A stretch of 13,679 nucleotides of DNA from NCBI GenBank assembly GCA_049515175.1, contig JBEKUI010000107.1, forward strand, positions 1 through 13,679, read 5' to 3'. The position numbers were made by a program, and so were the translations under genes. A model generated the notes under the pieces. That model did no database searches. It saw only the letters and a list, made by a program, of their open reading frames with translations, and was not told the origin of the DNA. Positions 6,914-13,561 of the stretch are shown here, in pieces (position 1 is the stretch's first letter; each line of letters opens with the position of its first letter). The stretch is from JACQNR01 sp049515175. Its GTDB lineage: Bacteria; Acidobacteriota; Terriglobia; UBA7540.

Positions 6914-9286
6914 CTACTCGCGGACCGAGACAACCTGCAGGACTTCGTCCATGGTCGTCAGGCCCTGCTCGAGCAGCCAAATGGAGTAATCCTTCAGGCG
7001 CGTCATGCCGTCCTTGACGGCCTGGTCGGTGACGGCCTCGGCGCTGGCGCCCTGCGCCACCATCTTACGCAACTGTGAGTTCATGCGCAGAACTTCGTAG
7101 ACACCGACCCGCCCCTTGTAGCCGGAGAACGAACAGCGGTCGCAGCCTTTCTGTTTGTAGAAGGTCCGGCCGCCATCGGCGGAAATCCCCATGTATTTCA
7201 GCGCCATGTCATCTGGTGTGTAGGGTTCTTTGCAATTCTGACAGAGGCGGCGCGTCAGGCGCTGGGCGACGACGCCGATGGTCGAGCTCGACATCAGGAA
7301 GGGTTCGATGCCCATTTCGCCCAGGCGGGTAAAGGCTCCGGCGGCGTCGTTGGTGTGCAGAGTGGTGAAAACGAGGTGGCCGGTGAGCGCGGCCTCGACC
7401 GCCGTTCCGGCAGTCTCCTTGTCGCGCGTTTCGCCCACGAGGATGATGTCCGGGTCCTGCCGGAGGAAAGCGCGCAAGATGCGGGCGAAGTCGAGGCCAA
7501 TGTCCTTGTGGATCTGCACTTGGTTGATGCGCGACAGATCGTACTCAATGGGGTCCTCCGCGGTGGAGATATTGACGTTCGGATCGTTCAGTTCCGCCAG
7601 CGCGCTGTAGAGCGTCGTGGTCTTGCCCGACCCCGTGGGTCCCGTCACGTAAATGATGCCGTAGGGCTGCTGGATCATCTCCCGCACCGACCCGAGGACG
7701 GCTTCGTGCAGGATCAGCTTGTCGAGGCCCAGGACGGTATTCGATTTGTCGAGGATGCGCATGCAGATCTTCTCTCCCCATTTCGAGGGGATGGTGGAGA
7801 CGCGGAAATCGATGGGACGGTCATCCATGCGGACGCTGATGCGGCCGTCCTGCGGCAGGCGCTTCTCGGCGATGTCCATTTTGGAAAGAATCTTGAACCG
7901 GGAGACCAAAGCCATCTGGACTTTCTTGGCCAACGTTTCCACTTGCTGCAGTTCTCCGTCGATACGAAAGCGGACCACGAGCTCCTGCTCCTGCGGTTCG
8001 ATGTGGATGTCGCTTGCTCCCTTCCTGATCGCATTACCCAGGATCTGATTGGCCATCTTTATGATGGGGGCCTCTTCGGCTGACTTGGAGATGTCCGTGA
8101 TGTTTTCGGAGGCCTGTTGCACATCTTCGACTTCCAGGGCTTTGAGCGCCTCGCTCTGCAGCGAATCGAGGATGCCCTCCATGGTCTCGGAATGGGCCAG
8201 AAGTTTGGCCGTTTCCGCCGCCGCCCTCTCGCCGCCCGCGCTCTTCACCAGCGCCAGCGTCTGGTCCTTGGCCTTCTTCTTCTCCTCCTCTTCTTTCTTG
8301 AGCATCTCGCTGTAGGTGGTGGTCATGAAGCGCTTGAAATCGTCCTCGGAGGTCACCACCGGCTCGATGATCACGCCCTTGAGGATGCGGCGGACGTCGT
8401 CGAGGGCGATGAGGTTGTTGGGATTCACCATCGCCAGCGTCAGGCGGTTGTTCGTATAGCCGGCGGGAAGGATCTTGTGCTGGAGCATCATCGGTTGCGG
8501 CAGCAGGCTCAGCACGCGCGCATCGAACTGGATGCGCCGCAAATTGACGTACTCAATGCCCGCCTGCTCGTTGGACTCTTCCAGGCGCGCCGCCAGGACG
8601 CGGCTCAGTGCCATGGCAGCTTTGGGATTCTGCAAGATGAGTTCCTCAAAGTCCCTGTTCTCGAGCACGCTGCACACCGTCGACTCCATCGTGCGGACGG
8701 TCGCCGAGCGAGGCTTGCCGGTCAGCAGCGACATCTCACCCATGCAGGCGCCGGCTTTCAGTTCCGTGAGCAGGAACTCGATGCCCGTATTGGGATCCTT
8801 CTTCCGGACTTCGACCTGACCGGAATTGATAAAGAACATGGAATCGCCCGGCCCACCTTCTTTCATCACGACTTGGTTGGGAGGGAACTCGCGCCGCTTC
8901 AGCTTTTTCTCAACCGCCAGGCATTCTTCGTGGGTGAGATTGCTGAACAGGTCGATCTTCTGGAGATAGTGCGTCTCGACGGGCAGAGGCTGGACTTCGG
9001 CTTCCGGAGTGGCTACGACAACCGCTGCGGCCACCGTGGGTTTTTCCGCCACCGCGGTGGAGCGCAGACTCCCTGTCACGGTTAGGGGGCGGCTGGGGGC
9101 AGGAGGTCGGACTGGCCGCTCGATAGGCAGATACGGTAGCGGGCGAACTGGGGCCGCGCCGTGCTTGGGCGGCTCAACCGTGAGCACGCTCTGGCACTGA
9201 TGACACTTGATGCGAAACATGGTCGCCGGGATTTTAGCGTCGTCCACTTTGGACACCGCCCCACAGTTCTTGCATTGAATGACCAT
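6914..9286 (-). CDS. pilB: PilB/GspE-type assembly ATPase with N-terminal zinc ribbon and cyclic-nucleotide-binding domain
   Basis: This 790-residue hexameric secretion-type ATPase would power extension of type IV pili or a type II secretion pseudopilus at the inner membrane. Domains in order: an MJ0042-type zinc ribbon (C5, C8, C28, C31); a Pro/Ala-rich linker (about 40-100); a CRP-like cyclic-nucleotide domain (about 108-238) whose phosphate-binding cassette MGEMSLLTGKPRSATV keeps E184 and R193; the C-terminal half of the GspE N-domain (about 250-325); a Lys/Glu-rich linker (330-345); and the ATPase core. The core shows Walker A GPTGSGKTTT (549-558), the Asp box STAEDPIEY (574-582), Walker B DPDIILVGE (611-619), the His box TGHLVFTTLHTNDA (635-648) and a tetracysteine zinc site (C682, C685, C715, C718). 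The c-di-GMP-binding RLG motifs of MshEN-type N-domains are absent. GAGGAG stands 8 bases before the ATG, and a TATAAT promoter candidate lies upstream. No other pilus gene is in the window. An orthologous GspE role cannot be excluded. Confidence 0.93.
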   Translation of the reverse strand: MVIQCKNCGAVSKVDDAKIPATMFRIKCHQCQSVLTVEPPKHGAAPVRPLPYLPIERPVRPPAPSRPLTVTGSLRSTAVAEKPTVAAAVVVATPEAEVQPLPVETHYLQKIDLFSNLTHEECLAVEKKLKRREFPPNQVVMKEGGPGDSMFFINSGQVEVRKKDPNTGIEFLLTELKAGACMGEMSLLTGKPRSATVRTMESTVCSVLENRDFEELILQNPKAAMALSRVLAARLEESNEQAGIEYVNLRRIQFDARVLSLLPQPMMLQHKILPAGYTNNRLTLAMVNPNNLIALDDVRRILKGVIIEPVVTSEDDFKRFMTTTYSEMLKKEEEEKKKAKDQTLALVKSAGGERAAAETAKLLAHSETMEGILDSLQSEALKALEVEDVQQASENITDISKSAEEAPIIKMANQILGNAIRKGASDIHIEPQEQELVVRFRIDGELQQVETLAKKVQMALVSRFKILSKMDIAEKRLPQDGRISVRMDDRPIDFRVSTIPSKWGEKICMRILDKSNTVLGLDKLILHEAVLGSVREMIQQPYGIIYVTGPTGSGKTTTLYSALAELNDPNVNISTAEDPIEYDLSRINQVQIHKDIGLDFARILRAFLRQDPDIILVGETRDKETAGTAVEAALTGHLVFTTLHTNDAAGAFTRLGEMGIEPFLMSSSTIGVVAQRLTRRLCQNCKEPYTPDDMALKYMGISADGGRTFYKQKGCDRCSFSGYKGRVGVYEVLRMNSQLRKMVAQGASAEAVTDQAVKDGMTRLKDYSIWLLEQGLTTMDEVLQVVSVRE

Positions 9287-9405
9287 GACACGCGCTCCTC
9301 AACAGAATCGTCTCTGGCGCGCCCGGTTGGCAGCGAAAATCGCCTCGGCGAGCCAGAATCCGGTGATCGCCACTGAACCCCGAACCGAAACAATCCGTGT
9401 GCCCC

Positions 9406-9433
9406 ATTATACTCTCCGCGTCAAGGCAAGCAA
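9406..9433 (-). promoter_or_regulatory. Promoter candidate for the pilB-led leftward genes
   Basis: On the minus strand a perfect TATAAT occupies 9406-9411, with TTGCTT at 9428-9433 as a 3/6 minus-35 element at 16-bp spacing. Transcription would start near 9399, leaving a leader of about 110 bases before the pilB-type ATG. An exact TATAAT in this GC-rich setting and orientation is the main support; the minus-35 match is poor. Confidence 0.55.
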
Positions 9434-9462
9434 CTCGTTTTGGTTCAACAGTATCGCAACCG

Positions 9463-9505
9463 GCCAAGAGCCGTCTCGGCGCCAAACCCCGGCTCTCTTG
9501 GCGCC
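9463..9505. repeat. Overlapping inverted repeats between the divergent promoters
   Basis: GGCGCCAA (9478-9485) and TTGGCGCC (9498-9505) form a perfect 8-bp inverted repeat with a 12-base centre. GCCAAGAG (9463-9470) is also a perfect inverted match to CTCTTGGC (9495-9502), extended by CCG/CGG across a 2-base bulge. The two pairings share the right arm. The element lies upstream of both promoter candidates (minus-35 boxes at 9428-9433 and 9566-9571), so it is probably DNA-level, such as a shared operator or an extragenic repeat, rather than a leader structure. Confidence 0.4.
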
Positions 9506-9565
9506 TCGGGATGCACACGCCAGCGCCGAAGACGCGACGCAATTCCCCTCAGCCCGCCTTAGGTC

Positions 9566-9596
9566 TTGACAATGAGTTCCGCATCTCATGTATCAT
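9566..9596 (+). promoter_or_regulatory. Promoter candidate for galT
   Basis: An exact TTGACA (9566-9571) is followed by TATCAT (9591-9596, 5/6 match to TATAAT) at 19-bp spacing, with TG immediately before the minus-10 box. The spacing is longer than the ideal 17. The start would be near 9603, giving a leader of about 270 bases ahead of galT. The surrounding 60 bases are locally AT-richer than their flanks. Confidence 0.45.
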
Positions 9597-9706
9597 GACG
9601 CGTTCCCTTTGGTTGCACCTCATACCAGACCAGAATCGAACTTCCTTTTCAGCGATCCTGTTTCCACTGTGAGGTGGTTCCAGATAGGGAGCGCTTTCAA
9701 ATCAGG

Positions 9707-9729
9707 CCTCGGTTTTTCAGAACCTGAGG
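9707..9729 (+). other. Hairpin in the galT leader
   Basis: CCTC-GGTT (9707-9714) pairs with AACC-T-GAGG (9721-9729), 8 bp with one bulged T, around the loop TTTCAG. It lies within the roughly 270-base untranslated stretch before galT. No terminator-like T-run follows on the plus strand. The next 80 bases hold three near-copies of TGAGCG spaced 22-23 bases apart (9747, 9770, 9792) and are rich in GGCGCC-like self-complementary segments; I recognise no known riboswitch there. Confidence 0.35.
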
Positions 9730-9815
9730 TACGCTGTGGGCGATGCTGAGCGCCGGAAGCACGGGGGGATGAGCGCCCCGCCTCGGCGCCCTGAGCGGAG
9801 TTCGCCTTTGGCGTA

Positions 9816-9848
9816 GGACGACCGGTGAGCTGCGGTCGTTCCCAGCTC
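9816..9848 (+). other. Possible H-type pseudoknot just ahead of the galT ribosome site
   Basis: ACGACC (9818-9823), extendable to GGACGACC, pairs with GGTCGT (9834-9839). GAGCTG (9827-9832) pairs with CAGCTC (9843-9848). Each stem has one arm in the loop of the other, the geometry of an H-type pseudoknot, or two competing hairpins. The connecting loops would be about 3, 1 and 3 bases if the first stem stays at 6 bp. It ends 16 bases before the GGGAGGA ribosome site (9864-9870). Confidence 0.3.
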
Positions 9849-9873
9849 CGCGCTGGATTTGTCGGGAGGAAGA

Positions 9874-10872
9874 ATGGAACTACGAAAGGATCCCATCACT
9901 CAGAGCTGGGTTATCCAGGAGGATGCGAACGGCGGCTGGCCGGAAACCGGCCGCTGTCCACTCTGTCCCGGCCAGGAGATGCTCTCCCCGCGCACTGTCT
10001 ACGAGCATCCCTACGGCCACCCACACTGGCAGGTGCGCGTCATCCCCCATTTGCGCCCGCTGTACCGGATTGAAGGCGATGCCCAGCGTCGCGGCGAGGG
10101 AATCTACGACAAGATGCGCAGTCTGGGCGCCCACGAAATCGTCGTGGAGCACCCAAACCACAATCTGATGCTTTCTCAGCAGAGCGATGAGCACATCGCT
10201 CAGGTACTGCGGGCATACGTTTCGCGCATCAGCGATCTGAAGAAGGATCGCCGTTTCCGGTACGTCACCGTGTTCCGCAACCAGGGGGCTTTGGCCGGGC
10301 AGGAATCAGACCATCCGCACTCTCAGATTACCGCCACACCCTTCGTCCCGCGCCGCCTGGTTTACGAGCTGCGCTCGGCCCAGCGCTACTACGCGCTCAA
10401 AGAGCGGTGCTTGTACTGCGATATCGTCAAACAAGAGCTCATGCAGCAGTTGCGCACCGTCGAATGGGACGACCACTTTCTGGCCTTCTGCCCCTTCGCC
10501 TCACGTGTCCCTTACGAAACCTGGGTTCTGCCGGCCCAACATCACTGCTCGTTTGAGGAAGACCTTACTTCCTGGGACAAGCAGTTCCAATGCGGGCGGT
10601 TCCTGAAATCGATTCTGCGCCGTCTGGAAGGCATCGCCCCGGCGTACCACATGGTCTTGCACACTTCACCCAACGTCCACGCCAAGTTCGATAAGTCAGG
10701 CCACTGGCAGACTCTCGCCGACGATTTCCACTGGCATATAGAGCTTCTGCCGGTGCTACGCGCCACTTCGAAGTCGTACAGCGTCAAAGAGGTCTACTAC
10801 AATTCGCTGCTTCCAGAAGTGGCCGCGAAGGAGCTGCGCAAGGTGGGTGCGGAAATGGCCTCGAAGGGCTGA
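9874..10872 (+). CDS. galT: GalT-type hexose-1-phosphate uridylyltransferase
   Basis: This 332-residue HIT-superfamily nucleotidyltransferase resembles galactose-1-phosphate uridylyltransferase, which exchanges UMP between UDP-glucose and galactose-1-phosphate in the Leloir pathway. It opens with ELRKDPITQSWVIQ, typical of the family. The zinc-type CPLCPG motif is at 28-33 and HPNHN at 93-97. The active site is SDHPHSQITATPFVP (145-159), with H149 as the expected uridylylated histidine. A second CLYCDIV motif is at 179-185, and FHWHIELLP (285-293) closes the C-terminal HIT domain. The start at 9874 is preferred over an upstream TTG (9859) because GGGAGGA lies three bases before it and the TTG has no ribosome site. 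It is the only rightward gene with full support, and diverges from pilB across 587 bp. No galK or galE is adjacent, so a role in other hexose-1-phosphate or ADP-sugar chemistry, as some relatives show, is possible. Confidence 0.88.
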   Translation: MELRKDPITQSWVIQEDANGGWPETGRCPLCPGQEMLSPRTVYEHPYGHPHWQVRVIPHLRPLYRIEGDAQRRGEGIYDKMRSLGAHEIVVEHPNHNLMLSQQSDEHIAQVLRAYVSRISDLKKDRRFRYVTVFRNQGALAGQESDHPHSQITATPFVPRRLVYELRSAQRYYALKERCLYCDIVKQELMQQLRTVEWDDHFLAFCPFASRVPYETWVLPAQHHCSFEEDLTSWDKQFQCGRFLKSILRRLEGIAPAYHMVLHTSPNVHAKFDKSGHWQTLADDFHWHIELLPVLRATSKSYSVKEVYYNSLLPEVAAKELRKVGAEMASKG

Positions 10873-10920
10873 GCCTTTTCGGCATTTCCCAAGAACTCTG
10901 GCCGCGCGCGGAGTTGCCGG

Positions 10921-10948
10921 CCCGCCGGAGCACGCTCCCCCTGGCGGG
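10921..10948. terminator. GC hairpin between convergent galT and DUF4097 genes
   Basis: CCCGCC (10921-10926) pairs with GGCGGG (10943-10948), and inside it GGAG (10927-10930) pairs with CTCC (10935-10938) around CACG. It lies in the 104-bp gap where galT and the DUF4097 gene converge, where a shared terminator is expected. There is no T-run on either side, so termination would have to be atypical. Confidence 0.35.
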
Positions 10949-10976
10949 AAGTGCCCCGGCGGAATTCCAATCTCAC

Positions 10977-11957
10977 TTACTCAATATGAATATCGCCGGA
11001 GCCGGTGCCGACGTCGACGAGCGGCCCGCCGTTTCGCACCGTTCCCCGCCATTCGCTGCGATTGAGCTTACCCTGCATGGTAATCGGCTGGCTGGATTCA
11101 ATGCTGCCGGAGCCCGTGTGCGCGTGCAAGTTGAACGAAGCTTGCGGCGGAAGGTGCATCGTGGCATTGCCCGATCCGGTTTCCAGCTTCCAGTCGCCGC
11201 CCGGCTCGCCAAAGACCGTGATGTTGCCGCTGCCGGTTTGGGCATACAACGAACTTCGCACTCCGCGGATTTCAAGGTTGCCGGAGCCGGTTTCGACTTT
11301 GACTGGCTGGTTCGCCGCTTGCTCCAGCCGGATATCACCGCTTCCGGTATGGGCGCGAACCCCCGCTGCGATCCCGGAAGCGCGGATGTTGCCGCTCCCC
11401 GTCCCCGCGGAAAGCGTTCCGGCGACGTCGCTGACCTCAATATCCCCGGAGCCGGTATCCACGCGAGACTCTTCGCTGACCTTTGCCAATCGGATGTTCC
11501 CTGACCCCGTGGATGCCTTCACCGGCCCCTTCACGCCATTGATGGCCTGGTCTCCAGAACCGGTTTCGGACTTCAACTGCGTCGCCATGGGAACGACCAG
11601 CTCATAGTTGATGGAAACGTGCCGGCGGAGTTCGGGATCGGCAATCCTCCCCACACGGATATAGTTTCCCGTCTGTTCGATGGGCGGGTTGTTCTCCAGA
11701 GCCTGGATTTTCTTTTCCGCTTGATCCGCGCCGAAACGGTGGTCGACGTGAATTCTGCCCGTGATGCGCACTTTCGAAGTCTCTTCCGCCCGCACTTCGA
11801 TATTCCCCGAGCCCGTCGTGACTTCGAGCTCCACCGGACCCGTCACGGCCAAAGACCGTTCGAACTCACCCTGGTACTCACGTGCTGCGAGAAGGCTCGC
11901 CGCGGCCAGCACAACACAAGGGAAGATGAGCGCCCGTCGATACCACGTGGATGACAT
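10977..11957 (-). CDS. Exported DUF4097 repeat protein (predicted beta-solenoid with TGSG repeats)
   Basis: This 326-residue protein has a signal peptide (YRR, then a hydrophobic core, cut probably after LLAA near 24-25) and a DUF4097-type repeat body. The motif TGSG, usually followed by N/D and a hydrophobic residue, begins at residues 48, 132, 150, 168, 186, 204, 223, 241, 260, 281 and 318. From 132 to 260 the spacing is 18-19 residues, fitting a regular right-handed beta-helix with one rung per repeat. Residues 60-125 form a non-repeat insert with a short charged helix. At DNA level the repeats appear as a CCGGAGCCGGT-like element about every 54 bases. The gene starts 20 bp after the permease stop with GGAGG nine bases before its ATG, so the two are one transcription unit. 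DUF4097 proteins are thought to be cell-surface or periplasmic; molecular function is unknown. It may be a cargo, partner or envelope-stress protein of the permease. Confidence 0.85.
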   Translation of the reverse strand: MSSTWYRRALIFPCVVLAAASLLAAREYQGEFERSLAVTGPVELEVTTGSGNIEVRAEETSKVRITGRIHVDHRFGADQAEKKIQALENNPPIEQTGNYIRVGRIADPELRRHVSINYELVVPMATQLKSETGSGDQAINGVKGPVKASTGSGNIRLAKVSEESRVDTGSGDIEVSDVAGTLSAGTGSGNIRASGIAAGVRAHTGSGDIRLEQAANQPVKVETGSGNLEIRGVRSSLYAQTGSGNITVFGEPGGDWKLETGSGNATMHLPPQASFNLHAHTGSGSIESSQPITMQGKLNRSEWRGTVRNGGPLVDVGTGSGDIHIE

Positions 11958-11977
11958 GTTCTTGATCCTCCGTTTCT

Positions 11978-13231
11978 CTATTCGTAGCGCAGCGCCGCCA
12001 CGGGGTCGAGCCGCGAGGCGCGTAAAGCGGGAATCATCCCGCTGACGATACCCACAAAGAGCAAGACGCCCGTCGATACAAGCAGCGTGGAGGAGGAAAT
12101 ATAAAGGTGAATATCGCCTCTTCCCACCAACTCCTCATCAAAGGCGCCGTACAAAGGCAAGGTGCCGATGGCCGCGGAGAGGAGATACGCGACACCGATG
12201 CCCACGATGCCTCCGGCCAGCGTCAGCACCAAGGCCTCGGAAAGAAATTGCGCCTGAATGTGGCGACGCCGGGCGCCCAGTGCCCGCCGCAGACCGATTT
12301 CGCGAATCCTTTCGTCCACGGAGACCAACATGATGTTCATCACGCCCACCCCGCCGATCCCCAGCGTCAGCGCACCGATGAAGGTCAGCAGAACCTGCAG
12401 ACCGATGGTGATGCCGTCGATGATGGGGCGGAACTGCTCGCGGCCGAACATCATGATGGCGCGCTCGTCGGTGGGTGAGAAGCGCTGGCGCTTGGCAATC
12501 GCGGCACGAAACTGCTGCATCGCCAACTTCTCGAACTGCGGCGCAATGGGTTCAAACACCATGACGTCGCCATACCGAGTGTTCCAAAGATCGCCCGCGG
12601 TGCTGTAGGGAATCCAAACCGACTCGTCGTCGCTCGTGAAGTAGTTGCTGTCCTGGATCTTGATATCCATCGTTCCGATGACCGTGAACCGGATCCCCGA
12701 AATGCGAACGGTTTCTCCCACCGCCGGACGACCGCTGAATAGCTTTTCGCGGATTCGGCTCCCCATGAACACGACGCGACGCCGCTCCAGGACATCTTCA
12801 GGACTGATCCAGCGTCCTCGCTCGGGCACTTCATTTCGCATCTCGCCGTACTCGGGGCAAACCCCCCGGATGGCGGTCTGGCCAATTCGGTCACCGTAAG
12901 AAATGGGGAGCCAGCGGACTGTCTCCCTGCAGATGGTCTTGACCAATGTGGCTTCCTGTTGAACCAACTCCACGTCTTCCTTTTCGAAGTGCACTTGCTT
13001 GCCAGCGCGTTGCCCGCCCGCCTGCTCGCTCGTCTGGGCCGGCCAGGCGATGATGGCGCCTCGTCCAAAGGCGTCAAAAGAAGCCACCAGAAGAGACCGG
13101 AAACTGTTGCCGTATGCAATCAGCAAGGCGACCGCAGCAATCCCCCAGACGATCCCCAACATCGTCAGGAAGCTGCGCAGCTTATTGCGCGTCAATGCGA
13201 TCCAAGCCTGGATGAGGACTTCTCTTAGCAT
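11978..13231 (-). CDS. MacB/FtsX-type ABC transporter permease
   Basis: This 417-residue inner-membrane protein has the MacB topology: one N-terminal membrane segment (about 20-42), a large periplasmic domain (about 45-270, MacB_PCD), then three membrane segments (about 277-303, 332-356, 379-402). The FtsX domain shows the conserved cytoplasmic motifs VSVDERIREIGLRRALGA (303-320) and IPALRASRLDPVAALRYE (400-417). Such permeases drive periplasmic mechanical work or efflux of peptides, antibiotics or lipoproteins, together with a separate or fused ATPase. There is no ATPase domain in the protein and no ATPase gene next to it in this window, where MacB systems normally have one. The start lacks a good ribosome site but matches the family's N-terminus (LREVLIQAWIALTRNKLRSFLTMLGI in outline). 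The upstream side carries heptamer repeats and a disrupted gene, so a partner may lie beyond the insertion. The DUF4097 gene follows by 20 bp. Confidence 0.92.
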   Translation of the reverse strand: MLREVLIQAWIALTRNKLRSFLTMLGIVWGIAAVALLIAYGNSFRSLLVASFDAFGRGAIIAWPAQTSEQAGGQRAGKQVHFEKEDVELVQQEATLVKTICRETVRWLPISYGDRIGQTAIRGVCPEYGEMRNEVPERGRWISPEDVLERRRVVFMGSRIREKLFSGRPAVGETVRISGIRFTVIGTMDIKIQDSNYFTSDDESVWIPYSTAGDLWNTRYGDVMVFEPIAPQFEKLAMQQFRAAIAKRQRFSPTDERAIMMFGREQFRPIIDGITIGLQVLLTFIGALTLGIGGVGVMNIMLVSVDERIREIGLRRALGARRRHIQAQFLSEALVLTLAGGIVGIGVAYLLSAAIGTLPLYGAFDEELVGRGDIHLYISSSTLLVSTGVLLFVGIVSGMIPALRASRLDPVAALRYE

Positions 13232-13238
13232 ATGCGCA

Positions 13239-13273
13239 AGTTCTCAGTTTTTAGTTGTCAGTTCTCAGTTCAA
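13239..13273. repeat. Heptamer tandem repeat, five units
   Basis: Five consecutive 7-base units start at 13239, 13246, 13253, 13260 and 13267. All begin AGTT; units 1 and 4 are identical (AGTTCTC), unit 3 differs by one base, and units 2 and 5 by two each. On the minus strand this reads as GAGAACT repeats. The array occupies most of the gap between the permease start and the four-helix-bundle remnant. It resembles the short tandem heptamer repeats known from intergenic DNA in several bacterial phyla. Confidence 0.8.
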
Positions 13274-13289
13274 AAAAGCCCGGCCACCT

Positions 13290-13561
13290 TCATGACCTCA
13301 CTTTGGCTATGAAGGAAGTAAGCATTCGCTTCACCTCAGTAACAATCGACTCCAGTTCGTTGTGTTGAGGGACACCCAAGAGTCCAAGATCTCGCGCCAG
13401 CAGAAGATGGTATTCAACCTCGCTAGCTGAGCCCATCGCGACTTGAAGATATCGGGCGAGTTCGGCTTTGCCACCTCTTCCACATCCCTCCGCAATGTTC
13501 GCCGGGATTGAGGCGCTTGCCCGCCGAATTTGACTGGTTAGTCCGTACAGTTCCTCCCTAG
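13290..13561 (-). pseudogene. Four-helix-bundle protein (23S rRNA intervening-sequence protein family), N-terminus lost
   Basis: Translated leftward from 13559 to the TGA at 13290-13292, 89 residues match the C-terminal three quarters of the S23/IVP four-helix-bundle family (usually about 115-130 residues). The family hallmarks are REELYGLTSQIRRAS, SIPANIAEGCGRGG, ELARYLQVAMGSASEVEYHL and LARDLGLL. The normal N-terminal helix is missing; upstream the frame changes abruptly into AT-rich sequence unlike the family and meets a TGA within about 15 codons. The break falls exactly at CTAG (13558-13561), where intact members read F-P-R/K-E-E. No plausible start codon or ribosome site remains, so the copy is probably dead. 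Function of intact members is poorly known; some are encoded inside 23S rRNA intervening sequences, and Avd of diversity-generating retroelements is a relative. Confidence 0.8.

Noticed and set aside
7355..9085. Long rightward frames opposite the pilB-type gene
   Set aside because: These are antisense shadows of an intact 790-residue ATPase; composition is His/Arg/Asp-rich with no family signature.
9406..9424. TTGACG (minus strand) as the minus-35 box for the TATAAT at 9406-9411
   Set aside because: Only 7 bases separate them; a working pair needs about 15-19, so the weaker TTGCTT at 16 bases was used instead.
11100..11560. Regular short repeats about every 54 bases, at first sight CRISPR-like
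   Set aside because: The units are short (about 11 bases), vary, and stay in frame as TGSG codons of an open reading frame; they encode protein repeats.
13274..13289. Terminator after the four-helix-bundle remnant (minus strand GGGC followed by a T-run)
   Set aside because: There is a six-T run, but no convincing stem precedes it; only a 3-bp pairing can be drawn.
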